Source: Melitaea cinxia (Eukaryota > Arthropoda > Insecta > Lepidoptera > Nymphalidae). From it: a DNA stretch of 64,000 nucleotides. Positions within the stretch are counted from its first letter, which is position 1. Every line of letters starts with the position of its first letter. Position numbers and translations under genes: made by a program. The notes under the pieces are model-generated. The model had not been told where the DNA came from. It was given only the letters and a program-made list of their open reading frames with translations, and searched no databases. Below, piece after piece: positions 1 to 12,860 of this stretch. The stretch covers positions 5,667,001-5,731,000 of the forward strand of contig NC_059401.1 of assembly GCF_905220565.1 (NCBI RefSeq), written 5' to 3'.

Positions 1-100
1 GAGTGGTGACTATGGGCAAAACACATGAGTTCACGCCAATATTGGCGCGAATTTGTGGAGGCCTATGTCCAGCAGTGGACTGCATTAGGCTGAAGTGTGA
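1..100 (+). mobile_element. RTE-tailed SINE-like element (family A), 3' part, cut by window edge
   Basis: The window opens inside a copy of the repeat called family A here. It reads through 'gtggtgactatgggcaaaac', then 'ttggcgcgaatttgtggagg', then the tail 'cctatgtccagcagtggact' and 'taggctgaa'. The last 50 bases match the 3' end of the RTE retrotransposon at 16561-17061. The part before that does not match RTE coding sequence, so I treat it as a non-autonomous element that carries an RTE tail. Confidence 0.75.
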
Positions 101-1869
101 GCTTTGTTTTTATTGGTCGTCGTTTCATAACGAATTATTTAAAACAATAACGTATAACTGTTTACGTGTGGAAACAAGATCTTTCCCACAGATAATTTCG
201 GTTAACTAATCCTGACCTACGTTCCTATCCTATCCTACGTTCTGAGTTAGAAGGTTATATTACGATGTTATCAGAAATCTAATATAATTGACAATAGTTT
301 TGACATATGAGGACGGCATAGTATATTAAATACCAAGAGTTACATAAATTGTATAATAATTACTCTAGATTTTTTGTGTATGTTAATATAATTTATTAAA
401 ATAAATAATAAAATAAATTTAAATTACTGGGTAGTATTTCTTGTGTATAGAATATTAAATAATTAATATAATACTAATTAATATGAAGTATTACTTGATA
501 GTAAAGTATTACGCAATTAGTAATTACATAGAGAGCTTACGTTTTTTTAATATGCATGTTTTTAAACAGGAAACATCCACGGACTCTATATTGACTAGGG
601 CCTTTGTTGAAATACATTTGATTATAATGTTGATAAGGTGATTAATTAGATAAGTGACTTACTACATAAGCACGCATGGTTAGACTGAATTATTTTTAAA
701 CACGCCGCCAACTTATTTCTTATGAATTCGACGCAACTCGTCGTACTTGTCTATTTTCGCAATAAACAACTAATGAAACTCATTTAATTTGTTACCCTTG
801 GAAAAGAAAACAAATGCTGAAGAGTCGTCTGCTCTATCATTAATCTCGAAGACTTCGCTAAATGTCCACAAAAAGTATTTTAAGCGGGCATTAATGAACT
901 TTTACAAACTAATCTTAATTAAGAATAAGTTTAATAAAAAACAGAATATGAGGTATCAGTAAATTAATTTAAAATTTTCTTATTTCATTTAAACCTTTTA
1001 ACGAAACATGCAGGTTCCTTCAAATGTTTACAATTTTGAGCATTGTTTTTTCTTATTCTTTTAAAATAGGAATCGGTGTTAACCCGAGTTGAGCTTGACT
1101 AATGTCATTGTTCGCCTTTGTAAAACCTAAATCGCATGCTAGTTTTGAAGGCGGCAGAGTTTAATAAAATGAAGAGTATTATCCTTCGTTCAATATGTAT
1201 AAGACTGGGTATGACTGGAGCACAACTAACACGAGGTTCAAGAATATTATTAATGGAAATAATTGGATATCTATATAATAATTATTATTTAATTATTACT
1301 TCATATGCTTTTTCTATAAGATAACCTTACTAGGTATTCACTACAATGTAATTTCTAATAAATTATAATATAATAAAACATTATATACATATTTACACAT
1401 TTCACGATGTTTTTACTAATTATTTCTTACAAAAATAGTTCCCAAAACGCTGTTTCACAAGTATAGGCCTAAATAAACCTTGGAAACCGTGAGAAGGATT
1501 ACATTTAATGGAAGTTCAGATAAAATTTTAAATATAACTACTTAGTACGCGCTTAACATTATGCATGTCGTTACGCACAACTGGGCCCCTTTTAAAGCGC
1601 TTTCACTGTAATTACTAGGATCTGGGTGTACTTTCTCTAATAAGGAGCAAGGATGAAATTACTTAGATGCGATAACCATACTTCAAAAGGATGCGTACAC
1701 GTCATCGAGTTAAAGGCTTTCTTTGCTAGCGTTGCGTCGTGTTTATTAAAGTGTACGTTTTTAGTTGACTGAAAATACTTTCAGTCATATTCTTTCAGCC
1801 ATACTTCAGTCATATACATGTAGAATTTATATAATGAAAAATGATAGCAATATTTACAGATTTTTTTGC
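101..1869. other. A+T-rich stretch without a recognisable gene
   Basis: I see no protein-like frame, splice-bounded exon or known repeat here. The frames that stay open are short and rich in I, N, K, Y and L, as expected by chance in this composition. A small run of 'tcagtcatat'-like words lies near 1785-1815. Confidence 0.5.
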
Positions 1870-2031
1870 TGCTGTGTGGTTACGGCATCAAAGAATATAG
1901 CCACCCCCTCCATACCACCTCTTCCCGTGAGTGTCGTAAGAGGCGACTAAGGGATAACACAGTTCCACTACTACCTTGGAACTTAAAAAGCCAGCGAAAA
2001 CCACCAGCGAAACGCTGCTGTGATGATGATG
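1870..2031 (+). mobile_element. Family A element, head portion only
   Basis: This copy begins 'gtgtggttacggcatcaaag', carries the family words 'cgtaagaggcgactaaggga' and 'ccttggaacttaaaaagcc', then leaves the consensus for 'cagcgaaaaccaccagcgaa' and ends in a short gat repeat (tgatgatgatgac). It lacks the RTE-like tail seen in the copies at 19071 and 24543. It may be a distinct subfamily with its own end rather than a simple truncation. Confidence 0.65.
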
Positions 2032-3174
2032 ACAGATTTTTTTTGGGAAATAGTTCTAGGTTTTTGAGTACAAATTATAATAGATGTCTAAAATTGAAAT
2101 CGTACTCGACCTATACAAATCGTATATTTAGTAGGCTATAATTATGTACTTGTTTCAAGTGGGATTATTTTTTTTTTGTTTCCAAAAAATTTGTTTAGGA
2201 TTTACTAGACTTATGAGTATAGAACATATAAAGAATTCTTATGACACGAAAGAAACTCATTATTTCATTTAAACTATTAAATATCAGGAGTGCAATAATT
2301 GTGACGCCGAGTTAATATATATGTATAATGAAACAATGTTTACATTTGAAGGTAAATTTTTAAGGAGAGTAATTAATTATCGAAGTGAGTCTGCTTTTGT
2401 ACACAAACTTTGAACATCTTTTTTACCCTTTAGGGGTTACGGGAAGTAACGGTTAGGACGGAACAAGAGTGATTGTTTTTATTTGTTTACGAACTCCTAC
2501 ATACTTCGAGAGCTACACAACTTTTTTTTGTATTTTCTTAGAGAAAAAATGTACCGTATTTTCCCTAATGAAAACTGACTAAAAATAAATATAAACACGA
2601 AGCAGATTAGTTGTTAGTAATTTTTGAAACATAATAATTCACCAATTTGTTACATTAAGTTTCCATCACCAAGTAGTAAAACTTCATGAAAAATGATCAT
2701 TATGTGGTTGAAATCCAACCAATCCAACACAATGGCGTGGATTTCAATAATGTATAGATTTGCAAGAAACGTCTTTCATCCACGTTTTTGTTATGAACAG
2801 CTAAATCATTCATCCACCGTTTTAATGAACTCTTCCAACTTAAATATTTACTACTACTTATAATTTGGATAGCTCCAAAAGGAAATTTAATAGGCGTTTT
2901 ATGGGCAAACGCACTTACAAAGACCTCACCTGTTTTTTATTATTATTACACATCTTAGGATTTGCGTTATTATAAAAATTAAACTTTGTTGCTGTTTACT
3001 GTACAACGAACCTGAACTTTTTCGTGCATATCTATTACTTTCGTAATATGATGAATAAACAATTGCATTTACTTGTAATTTATGTTATGGTTTTTATCTA
3101 AAATGATCAAGTAGATGATAATAATTAAGTATATTATAAGTATATATAAGTAATTAAGTTTTACTTTATTCTAA
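2032..3174. other. A+T-rich stretch without a recognisable gene
   Basis: No convincing coding or RNA feature. The only structure noticed is a 9-bp inverted repeat near 2710-2745 (tgaaatcca ... tggatttca). Confidence 0.5.
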
Positions 3175-3175
3175 A

Positions 3176-3240
3176 CTAGCCGACCCGTGCCCACTTCGTT
3201 GGGCGTTAATTATTATTATATTAACCAAATAACATACTTT
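3176..3240 (-). mobile_element. Helitron 3' terminus, minus strand
   Basis: Read on the minus strand the segment ends in a short hairpin (gcccaacgaagtgggc, stem gccca/tgggc) followed by cacgggtcgg and CTAG, with T as the next base. A hairpin about 10 bases before CTRR, with insertion before T, is the Helitron 3' signature. The matching 5' TC end was not found, so the element body probably runs into 3240-3500 and is too decayed to delimit. Confidence 0.6.
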
Positions 3241-4757
3241 AAAGAACAAATTTTATAGCACTTAAATAAATAATATGTTGTTCCCGTGTATTTATTATTT
3301 TAAATAGTGTAGCTTTCTGTTAGTGAAAGAATTTAAGATGGCTGACGAACTTAAATTTTTTTATTTTTTAGGCTGATAATTACAGATTTAAATTATGAAA
3401 ATTTTATTCTATTACCAGTTCTATTCTATCAATAGGCTGTAAATATTCTGAAACTGTACATAATCAAAACTGGGAAAAACCTTCTTTATCTTTTTTGGAA
3501 AATATTTGGAGCTTACGATCCACTGTGCCACGGTGGACCTGCGAATGTTCGTGTCTCAAAATTTCGTCCAAGACATTGACTTTTCACGACGTTTAAAGTT
3601 GAGCACGAGTCATGCTTATTCCGCTATTGGCTTTGAAAAAGTATGTATCTATGTCTACATGTTATATGCAAAACGGGTCACATATTTCGATCTTTGCATA
3701 GATTTATCTGGACATTTAACATTTTAAAGTCAGCGTAAATAGCTTTTACGTTTTACTTAAAGTATAGCACTACTCATTTCTTAAGTATAACTTTCCAAAA
3801 CCGATTTATTTGATTAACCGTATCGTGGTGACGTAAATTTTGGTTTTTTCGCAGTCGGAATATTATTACATTATTCCGTAATATTTACTACATTTAAAGT
3901 AAATGTATCAAATAACTACTACATATATCAAACACTAATATAGTCTTATTATATCACTAATAGTTTATTACAAGACTTTAATGTAATTTAGCAAGGAGTT
4001 TAGGAATGTTCTCATTACTCTGCCAGCCTTATGTTTATTTATTGAGTTACGCGTCACATCGATCTGCTGTCGAACCGAGCCCCAGGTGTTGCGGAAAACT
4101 GAAATTATGTTGACATTTTATAGGCGTCTGAATTAACTTTAATTGAAAGGTTTTGAGAAGCGAGACTTTATTCTTTATTAAGGGCTATGCTAATTCGTAG
4201 AGTGCTTCCTTTTACTATTTTTGGATTAGAAGGGTTTGAAAGCTCAAAACAAAATTGTTAACATCCTTTTCTTCGTTAAGATAAAAAACGTAAAAAATAA
4301 CTTATTTTTAATTTTCAAATGAGTAATCGAAACTGTATTCTAAAATAAGAAATAGCCGTTGAAAGTTCTTGTAAATTATATAAAGAGCTTCACATTATTC
4401 AGACAAAGAAAATTCTTTGTTCATAGTCGGTGAACCCTTCAGTTTTGTTAATATTAATAATGCTATTGATAGCATTAATTCTCTTTGGATTGAGTTAAAA
4501 TAGATTTGCACAGCGGCTGAACTCGTATAAGTCCCAATGCGGTAGAGATTTCGGGGTAAAATGTAAGCATGCTGTGCGGCTCTAAGCGAGAGACTTTTGG
4601 TTGGTTGAAATTGTATAACATTTTTTTTAACGATTCTGTCCCATGAACTATAGCGAGATGTCGTAAGTAGTCAAACAAAAAAGAGTTGGTTTCATACACA
4701 TTAGGGGGATAACTAAATTGTGTAAATATGAGAGTACGTATTGCATAAAAGTAAAAT
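3241..4757. other. A+T-rich stretch without a recognisable gene
   Basis: The first few hundred bases may be decayed Helitron body. A mildly G+C-richer patch at 4020-4090 (ctgctgtcgaaccgagcccc) has no open frame of interest. Nothing else can be supported. Confidence 0.45.
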
Positions 4758-5166
4758 AAATTTTTTTAAAAACCCCCGACACAAAAAATAAACTCTAAAT
4801 GCTAACAAATAACATTCTAAACGGATTATAATTATCATCGTCACATATTTTATTTTCCAAGCGTCGTCGCGTCTGGGGACCGCTAAAGATTATAAAGCAT
4901 TTTTCCCTCAACGGCTAATTAATTGTTACGAATTACATTTAGGTACAAGCGATCTCGGCGACCTCAGTGTGCGGTACGCGGCGCGAGGATCGTTGTAATT
5001 TGCGACTACACTTGTTTTTCTCACTAAGCAGTTCCCCGACGCGACGATTCTTGGAAAATAAAAATATTTGGACTTACATAATATATGTAATAATTATATT
5101 AGGTTTAGAATGTTATTTGTTAGTTTTAAGAGTTTATTTTTTGTGTCGGGGTCTTTTTAAAAATTT
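4758..5166. mobile_element. Foldback or MITE-like element with terminal inverted repeats of about 75 bp
   Basis: The left arm (4758-4835) and right arm (5091-5166) are inverted copies of each other. Reading inward from either end gives the words 'ccccgacacaaaaaataaac' and 'ctaacaaataacattctaaac', and the arms differ at only a few positions. About 255 bp lie between them, including a G+C-richer core near 4955-4995. No transposase frame is present, so it is non-autonomous. The outermost 'ttttt(a)aa..cccccgac' matches the right end of the next repeat at 5694. Superfamily is not assigned because no clear target-site duplication was found. Confidence 0.65.
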
Positions 5167-5279
5167 TAATTTTACTTTTATTTTGTCCTTTTTAAAGTAG
5201 GTATAAATATTAGGAAGGTATTTATAGTGATTAGTTAATTAAGTTAGTAACTTAATTAGGTATTAGTTAGATATCATAT

Positions 5280-5700
5280 TAGTTTTAATTTTTCACCAAA
5301 TTTCAAATCTATAGGACACATGGAAGATAGTCAGATCCCCTCATCAAATATTAAAGAGCTGAAGATCTTCAAACGGCTGAGCAGGTCATGGTTACCTTAC
5401 CACATACTTTCAATATCACTGAACTAGCACGGTACCAAATTTCAAATCGATAGTAGGTACACAAGGAAGTTAGTCAGATCCCCCAATCAACTAGAAAAGA
5501 GCTGATTATCTTCAAACGCCTAAACAGATTTTCATGAGACATGGCTAAGAACACTCGGGTTAAAATTATCTGACACAAAAAAAACTAAACGAGAATCGGT
5601 TCATCCGTTTGGGAGCTACGATACCACAGACAGATACACAGATACACAGACACGTTAAACTTATAACACCCCTCTTTTTGCGTCGGTGGTTAAAAACAAA
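5280..5700 (+). repeat. Interspersed repeat with two internal units, same terminus as the foldback element
   Basis: Two related units of about 140 bp start 'accaaatttcaaatctatag' (5296) and 'accaaatttcaaatcgatag' (5434), each followed by gtcagatccccc-like and 'gagctga..atcttcaaac' words. The repeat then contains 'aatcggttcatccgtttggg' and a 'cagatacacaga' run, and ends 'tttttgcgtcggtggttaaa'. That end resembles the terminus of the element at 4758-5166, so both probably belong to one family group. Confidence 0.6.
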
Positions 5701-8260
5701 CAAAGTTGAATGATAAAGCGTTACGTACATGTAGAAACTACCGTTGTCAGAACTATATTTTAGAAGTTTGCATATTTGATACCATACAGTTCGTTACCGG
5801 AAGTAGTTTCATCAAAATCTTATTATTAATGAAATATTTATTGAATAAATTGTTGTTTCTGGTAACATTTGTTTTGTTATAAATGAAAAGAAATCGTAAA
5901 ACGTACTTTTTTATTTGAAGTTCCGTCTGACAGACCATATCTTTGTTCTAGAAATGTTTTAATTAAGCCTTTCAAAGCTGTGGATATAACGGTCCTGTAT
6001 AAGTGAACATATTCACTCACAAGTCATAGTGATACTGTTTTATCGTATTTGGTTTATTAATTTATTACGATATAGTTAAAATACAAAGTGAGAACGAAAG
6101 TACATCGTAAGTATTATTATGAAAAATCAATTAGCAAAGGTTAACGTCAGCACGTTCTGTTATTTAAACTATATGATAAGGACTTGAATACGAATATGAT
6201 TGGGAAAAAAAATCTTAATTATCATTAAATAATTTAAAAAAAAAAAAATAATTGAAAAACTTCCAACTGGAATTATTGTTAGAATAATAAATATTTTGAT
6301 TTAAACATTGATTCAAATGAACACGACGATGACTTATCTGTCTATTGGGTATATTCCACAAAAACATACATGAATCAAAGTTTCTTTTAGATAGTAGGTA
6401 ATCGAAACTTTGTTAACATACTATAATTGATGATAGATGGTAAAATAATTTTTAAATAAATGCGATTATATTTCTTTATATAAATAATTACTTAATAAAT
6501 CTTAACTGTGGCGAGATGAACTAAAAATACAACAAAGCAAAAGGTACAGAAATAAAACTCCAAGTACGATATGACGACACCGCGTTTAGTGCACTTTATT
6601 AGATACAAATGTAATATGGACTGAATCAACGTAACATGACCGCAGTTTTTTTACTATAATTATTTTATATTGTTAAAAATGCCTTGTATATTGCCATATT
6701 TCAAAATAAAGATGTAGCCAAGTACAAAAATAAATCGTAAAGTTTTCCATTGCCGCTCAAATTCGCAGGCACAACGGTCTCAAAAATAAAATTTTGGTGT
6801 ATTATTTTGTAACAGCTTGATTGACTGCATAATTATGCCATTTTTTGGTTGAGAGTGTTTTAGAAAAAGGCTATCATGGGAAAATATTCGGTTTAAATAC
6901 TTAGGGTTTGACTTACTGTGATCACGTTACGCTAAATTATGTTTTCCTTCATTACATTATGTCACATCAATTTAACAATCAATTGAAAACATTATGTACT
7001 AACAACTACATTAAAAATTGTGTATATATCACATAATGTATTTTGATATTATACTATATTAATTCTATTGTATTACAAATGACTTCATTAATACGTGTGA
7101 TTATAATGTTTTATTGATAAAAACATGTATTTGAGTTATCGACGCTAATGCGTTTAGGCCAAACAATAAAAAGACAGCTGTTTTAAAAATCGAATAACTA
7201 TATAAATATAAAACTAAGAATACATAAATAAGTTTTGTTCCTTAAAATTAGTAATACACAATTATACTTTTATTAATCACAATTGCGACTGGAAACTTTA
7301 TTACTTAATGAAATTATAAAATTACTGACACAACAATAGACAGTACAAAAATAATTTTAGACACAAACAGACGAAAACTTAGCCATAAGTTTAGAAAAGA
7401 AGAACATATGGTTTCTGGCTGTGTTTATGGGAAAAATTCATAAAAATCCAGGCACTGTCCGTTACAGTGAGCGAGCAACATGAGATGTGGGATATAATTG
7501 TCGTAAATCCAAAAAAGCAATTAGACATTCAAAGCATGTTATATACGTTTATAGTGAAAAAATATTTAAGAAAATTAATTTTTGATTCAAAACCACCACA
7601 AATAATCAAGAGATTTGAAATAAGAAACTATTTCGTATTTAACATAAAATTTTTATGAAAACCTAAATTGTCTAGTTGCATAGAACTTAAATTACAAAAT
7701 GAAAATTTCTGATATTTCGACAGTTATTTTATTACAAAATCATTTAACGTGCTTATGAAAGCAATGGCGTCGAAATATAATAGCAAAATTGCCGTCGTAG
7801 AATTTCATCTCTAAAATGAAGTCAAGCCAACGGTCTGAATCGTTTTATTATTTTTATACAATTAAATTAAAAATACTATTAATGAAAGAGAATAAAATAA
7901 AACTGTTTACATTATTATTATAAGTGACTGTACTTTAATAAAACATTCAATTTTCGTATTTATAAATAGTAATTTATTCCTAACTAAATATTTTAGGCGT
8001 TCCTTACTCTACTTCTAACAGATTAATAAATATCTACTTAAATAAAGAAAGTAACCAGATTACTATTAACATAAGGGATGATATGATAAAATGATCGTAA
8101 TTTATATACGTATTGTCTTTTTTTATTACATAGTAGATCTTAAATCTAGTATTACATCTATTGCCAATTCTATAACACATAACGTTTAACAGCTCATAAC
8201 GTTTCATTTTAAGGTTATCTATTTAATACATGTGTTTAATAGTATAATACGCAGAAACAG
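5701..8260. other. A+T-rich stretch without a recognisable gene
   Basis: No repeat with a defined end, no RNA gene and no exon-like frame was found. Open frames of about 60 codons exist on both strands but have low-complexity, A+T-driven composition. Confidence 0.5.
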
Positions 8261-8380
8261 ATTTTTTTTTAATAATAAGAATGGGGGCAAACGAGCAGAC
8301 GAAGCCATCTGATGTTAAACGGCTACCGTCGCCCATGGACATCTGCAACATAAGAGGAGTTGCAGGTGTGTTGCCGGCCA
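8261..8380 (-). mobile_element. Retroelement 3' end fragment (relative of family C)
   Basis: A poly-T run at the left is followed by 'gggggcaaacgagcagacga', 'catctgatgttaaacggcta', 'ccgtcgcccatggacatctg' and 'ttgcaggtgtgttgccggcc'. The order of words matches the repeats at 10196 and 52955. The poly-T places the 3' poly-A end at the left on the minus strand. Confidence 0.6.
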
Positions 8381-10195
8381 AATATAAATGAAATAAATGA
8401 ATAAATATAAAGACTTATATAAATCATTATTATCTCAAAAAACAAAAAATAAAAAATAAAAGTGGAACAAAATCGGAATTACATTTTGAGCTCACTGAAT
8501 AAATTTAATTTTAAGTGAAGTATGATAGATATATCAATCACAAGTATATTGTGGTAATAATATAATATACGGTTACGAGGTCGCATGAATCGAGTAAAGG
8601 TCGTAGGCAACCTAACAGCCACGCTAAATTGTCCCAAATATTTTCGACAAAGCAAAATGGCCAATGTTTCCTTACATTATATAGTCCAGAGTATCAAGCT
8701 AAAGACATTTAGTTTATATTTAAAAGCCTTAATACTTGACGCACCTGGTTGTGAAGTTATTCAGGCTAATAACGATGAATCGGATTTTAAGTTTACAGCT
8801 TGAATCCAATTTCTAGGTCTCAGGTTGTTGTTGCAAAATAATGTTATTTTTTGTTTACTATGTCAAAAACTTTTCTGTGCCAAACACTGTCTGAGCTGAG
8901 AGGCTGACGGCAGACTATATGTCTGCACTATAAATGTGATGCGATAGTAAAAAAAAAGCATTTTTCTAAAGTTTCTTGTCAGCCAATTTTATTTCAACAG
9001 AGATGTGCGTTACAGAGCAAATGGCGCAGGTTGTTGCTCTTGAGGATTAACTGCAACATTAGTCTCATAATTACTAGTGTATATAGGTTTCGAATATATC
9101 TAAATAGTTAACGATTAAATTGCTCTAGATATTGTGTCATGTCTCCTGGTGTTTACATAATACGCACTAATAATAAAGTAAACAAATTACAGCAGTACTT
9201 GAAAATATGAACACATTAGTCCAGTGAACTTTAATTGCGGGATATGATTTTAAAGTCCAAAATCAAATCAATATTAAATTTTTTTTTGCTTTTATAAAAA
9301 AAATAATCATTAATTGTAATAAAAATACGATCGATTTGCGAATTGTTCAAGTTGGTGAATACACAATAAGCTGAAAAATCTTGGCCAGTACTTAAAATAA
9401 AATATCAATTGTAAGAAGTTGACTAGCTACATTGGAAGAAAAACATACCTACTATTATATTATAACATTAACTATTCTATTATTCAGTCACATCCATATT
9501 AAATAAGCATTTATAAACATTTTCGGCGACATTGAACACTTCATAATTAGATGAAATTACAAAATAACGTATAAAATAATGTAATCGACAATCCTATAGA
9601 CATTTAATATAATACAATAAAAATAAATCTATCGAGTATATTGAATATGATTTTAAATATTCGGTTTTCTTTTACATTGTTTCATTTATATGACTATTTT
9701 AATTGATTTCATTTTCTAGTAAAATTGTCTACCTGTCACAATAATTTTATAACACTTCAATTTCGTTCATATCTACGACGCTTATCGTTTTAATTTTATC
9801 TCCATATTCTCATAGCTAATGACCGACCCTTGAGTCCCCGATTTCCACAATTTTAGTCTTTGAGAAAAATGACTTTTTTTTTATTAATTGGTAAAAAAGA
9901 CTACGATTTATTATTTTTATTTTTGTGATCTACGATTTCATAAGGCTTCTTTGTAATAAACTCCTACGTTGATCTGAAACAAAATATAATATTTAAAATA
10001 ATAATAATAGGACATGTTTTTATAAAAGTGTACGACTTTTCACTGACCCTTACTAGAATGGAATTCTGAGTTAGATGTCTATCTATGAAATACAATTAGA
10101 ACTACTACGAATATTTGTAATGAGATCTTTGTATCATTAATTACTTTGAAACAAGTATTTAATTGATAAAAATAATACAAGCTTCTTTACATAAT
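8381..10195. other. A+T-rich stretch without a recognisable gene
   Basis: A 6-bp-stem hairpin (gcagactatatgtctgc) sits near 8911-8927. No other structure or coding potential is supported. Confidence 0.45.
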
Positions 10196-10485
10196 ATATT
10201 TTTTTATGTCACTAGGTCGGCAAACAAGCGTACGGCTCACCTGATGGTAAGCGATTACCGTAGCTTATAGCCGTAGCACCTGCAACACCAGAAGCATCGC
10301 AAGTGCGTTGCCGAACCAATCCGCAATCCCCCCAGGAGCTCTGGTCACCTTATTCACCAACAGGAACACAATACTGCTTGAAAACAGTATTATTTTACTG
10401 TGATCTTCTGTAAGGTCGAGGGTAATAACCCCAGTCGGGCTGCTCCATATTTTGAACAGGAAATTACTGCTGTGCCCTACCTCAG
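10196..10485 (-). mobile_element. Family C retroelement 3' end
   Basis: This copy contains 'aacaagcgtacggctcacct', 'gatggtaagcgattaccgta', 'ccaggagctctggtcacctt', 'gatcttctgtaaggtcgag' and 'cagtcgggctgctccatatt'. It is nearly the same as the copy at 52955-53225. The T-rich run at the left end marks the 3' end on the minus strand. No intact protein frame is present. Whether it is a SINE or the 3' untranslated part of a LINE cannot be told from two copies. Confidence 0.7.
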
Positions 10486-10561
10486 TTAAGATAATAATAG
10501 CCATTCACTTCATCATATGTTTAAGATAATAATGAAACTTACAATAATCAGTACGTGTACA

Positions 10562-10834
10562 CTAAACGACGTGTATAGGACATCCGTCTTTCGATCTCAC
10601 GTTGTCTAGAGGTGGTGGTATCACCACGTACGTGTCTCGGCTGGTGCACGCTACTTCGTCGCTTGCAAACAACGGTGGTGGAGGAATGACGTCATTCTCC
10701 ACCTTTTCTTCTATTACTTCTTGGCGTCTCCTTCCAGGCATGTAGTTCATTACGCATGTCACGGCGATTAGAAAGAGAAAGAATACAAACACCACATCAA
10801 ACATGATTAGGAAGTTAACCATTAATAGTTGCAT
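10562..10834 (-). CDS. Candidate small single-pass membrane protein, 90 residues
   Basis: This is the frame in the window that looks most like a host gene. It starts at an ATG (10834-10832), has an in-frame TAA eight codons upstream, and ends at TAG (10564-10562). Residues about 4-30 form one strong hydrophobic segment (FLIMFDVVFVFFLFLIAV). A basic patch follows (GRRRQEV, about 34-40), then a polar acidic stretch with two proline runs (VIPPPP near 50 and VIPPPL near 72), and the protein ends IHVV. The layout suggests a short membrane anchor with a proline-rich tail, perhaps binding WW or SH3 domains; that is inference. The G+C and CpG content exceed the flanks. A GTAAGT lies about 30 bases past the stop, so an intron in the 3' untranslated region is possible. 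I do not recognise the family. It could also be one exon of a longer gene. Confidence 0.45.
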   Translation of the reverse strand: MQLLMVNFLIMFDVVFVFFLFLIAVTCVMNYMPGRRRQEVIEEKVENDVIPPPPLFASDEVACTSRDTYVVIPPPLDNVRSKDGCPIHVV

Positions 10835-10850
10835 CACGTCAAGGAGCTGG

Positions 10851-12708
10851 TCACATTATTTTCAGGTCGTGCGTTCGTACATGTGGTACACGTATTTGAT
10901 TCAAGACATTTTTAATCGATGCTATCTGTAACAAAATGGTTTCATTAATTATCCAGTTCACTATAGAATATGTTAACATAACAGGAATAAGATAATTATC
11001 TACAGATGAATTGGAAGTATCATTAAATTTCAATTAAATATTTTACGTATTCTGCTTAACAAAATCGGCGTTAATAATATTGAAAAATGTAATTGGAAAG
11101 GGGTATATTTCATTAATATACAAATATAAAATTTACACTAAAATAGCAAAATCTTGGGATGAACGCATTTAATGATTTCCTGTTTTATCTCCTTTGAAAA
11201 GAAACTTCAAAAAATCCTTTCGTAATTCTCAACAAAGTTCGGAACTTCAAAAAAGTGCTTCTTTGGTCGTCGGACTAATTACTTAACAAAAGTTGTCAAA
11301 GAAAATTTATAGCAACATTTGTGACATTATTACTTTCAAAACGGAATCCCAAAGATAAACATGAAATAGAGTTTTTTTAATATCTCTTCTAAGCAAGTAT
11401 ATTAAACAAAGTATGTGTAAAAGTAAGTAGTCAAAACAAAAAGAAACAAAAGACTAGCAGTGTACTTATATATATATACATATATTTATTAATATTAATG
11501 TTAAGAAGTACACGAAGTAATAATGATGCTTAAGTACGTAATATATAAACTGCTTATGTTTAGCCAATAGGTCCACTGTGTGTAAGTTTGTGAAAGAATT
11601 CTAAATACGAGCTCGTACATTATAGCTTTTTTTTTATATTTTATTAATTGTTTATTAATGAATATTATCCTAATTGTAAACTAAATGTTTATATACAATA
11701 TGAAGCTTTGTAAACCGTGCTTGAAATTGTTTCTGTATTTCTGTATTTCATATATTCATGTAATTCACGCCCCTGACATCTACTTCAAAGAACTTTTATT
11801 AGTCCGTTTGGATATTTAACTCTTACATACTGTTCATAAGTTATTGTTACCGTACTCGTAGTATAATACGATAATTTGTAATTTTATATTTTAAGCCTTG
11901 AGTACTTTTGTAGTTATTACTTACAGTCAAACGCAATATCATAGCATACTTCGAGTAAATTGATAACTACTATATAAAATCATAGATAATTTATAATTTC
12001 AAGTAGCTGACCAGTAAATAATAATAATAAATTTATTTCCATGTTGCTTGTGGTATTTTTATTACTAAACAAAATTTCCGTTGATTCCCGTTGCTCTAAA
12101 AAATTGCACAACTGAGTATTTCGAAGGTCTCACTCAATTCACCGTACCTTGTTTTTTTTCCGCTGATACTGCGCTCGTGTTACAGTATTAGGACCCTTTT
12201 TTCTTAATAATAGCTTTTTCGATATTGTCTCCTTAAAATATTTCATTATTTTCTTTCTCGAGCAACTTTTTAGAAATATAAAAAATTATGTTCATGATGA
12301 AGAAGCTTACTTCCCCTACAGCTTTGGAAACTTATTCTATATGTCCGAAGATCATCATCAGTTCAATACAATATTTCTATGATACCGCCTTGGTAGTGTA
12401 TTATTTATACTCTTTCAAAGAAAAAAATACGAAAAATGCTTCCATCTGAATTTTCAAACTTTTCCTTATTCGTAATCTCCAAATCCTCAATCGTAACCTC
12501 TTTTATTAAAATTGTAGTTGTAAAAAAAAAAAACAAATTAAAGCACAATTGTTTAGTTTTATTGTTAGTAGAGGGAATGTAACCATACTACGTTACCCGT
12601 TTTTACAATTACACCCCCCCCTTGGTGACCACCCGTAGTATTTGCTAAGATCCCCCATCGAGTTTTCACAAAGTAGTTCAGAAGTATCGAATTTTTTACG
12701 TAGTAGTT
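10851..12708. other. A+T-rich stretch without a recognisable gene
   Basis: This lies upstream of the small membrane-protein frame on its own strand, so any promoter or 5' exon for that frame would fall here. I could not pick out a convincing promoter or first exon. A homopyrimidine run (caccccccccttgg) occurs near 12611. Confidence 0.4.
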
Positions 12709-12860
12709 GTTACAATGTACATCTGATAGCGATCGTTACTCATAGTAGGGAATATATCCGCCAACCCGCATTGGAGCAGCGTGGTGGATTAAGCTCTGAT
12801 CCTTCTCCTGCATGGGGAGAGCCTATGTCTAATAGTGGGATATTACAGGCTGAAGCGTAT
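12709..12860 (+). mobile_element. tRNA-SINE (family B), 5'-truncated
   Basis: It shows the family B body and tail: 'gatagcgatcgttactcata', 'tccgccaacccgcattggag', 'ctgatccttctcctgcatgg', then 'agtgggatattacaggctga'. The tRNA-like head is missing. The 3' tail is on the right. Confidence 0.8.
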
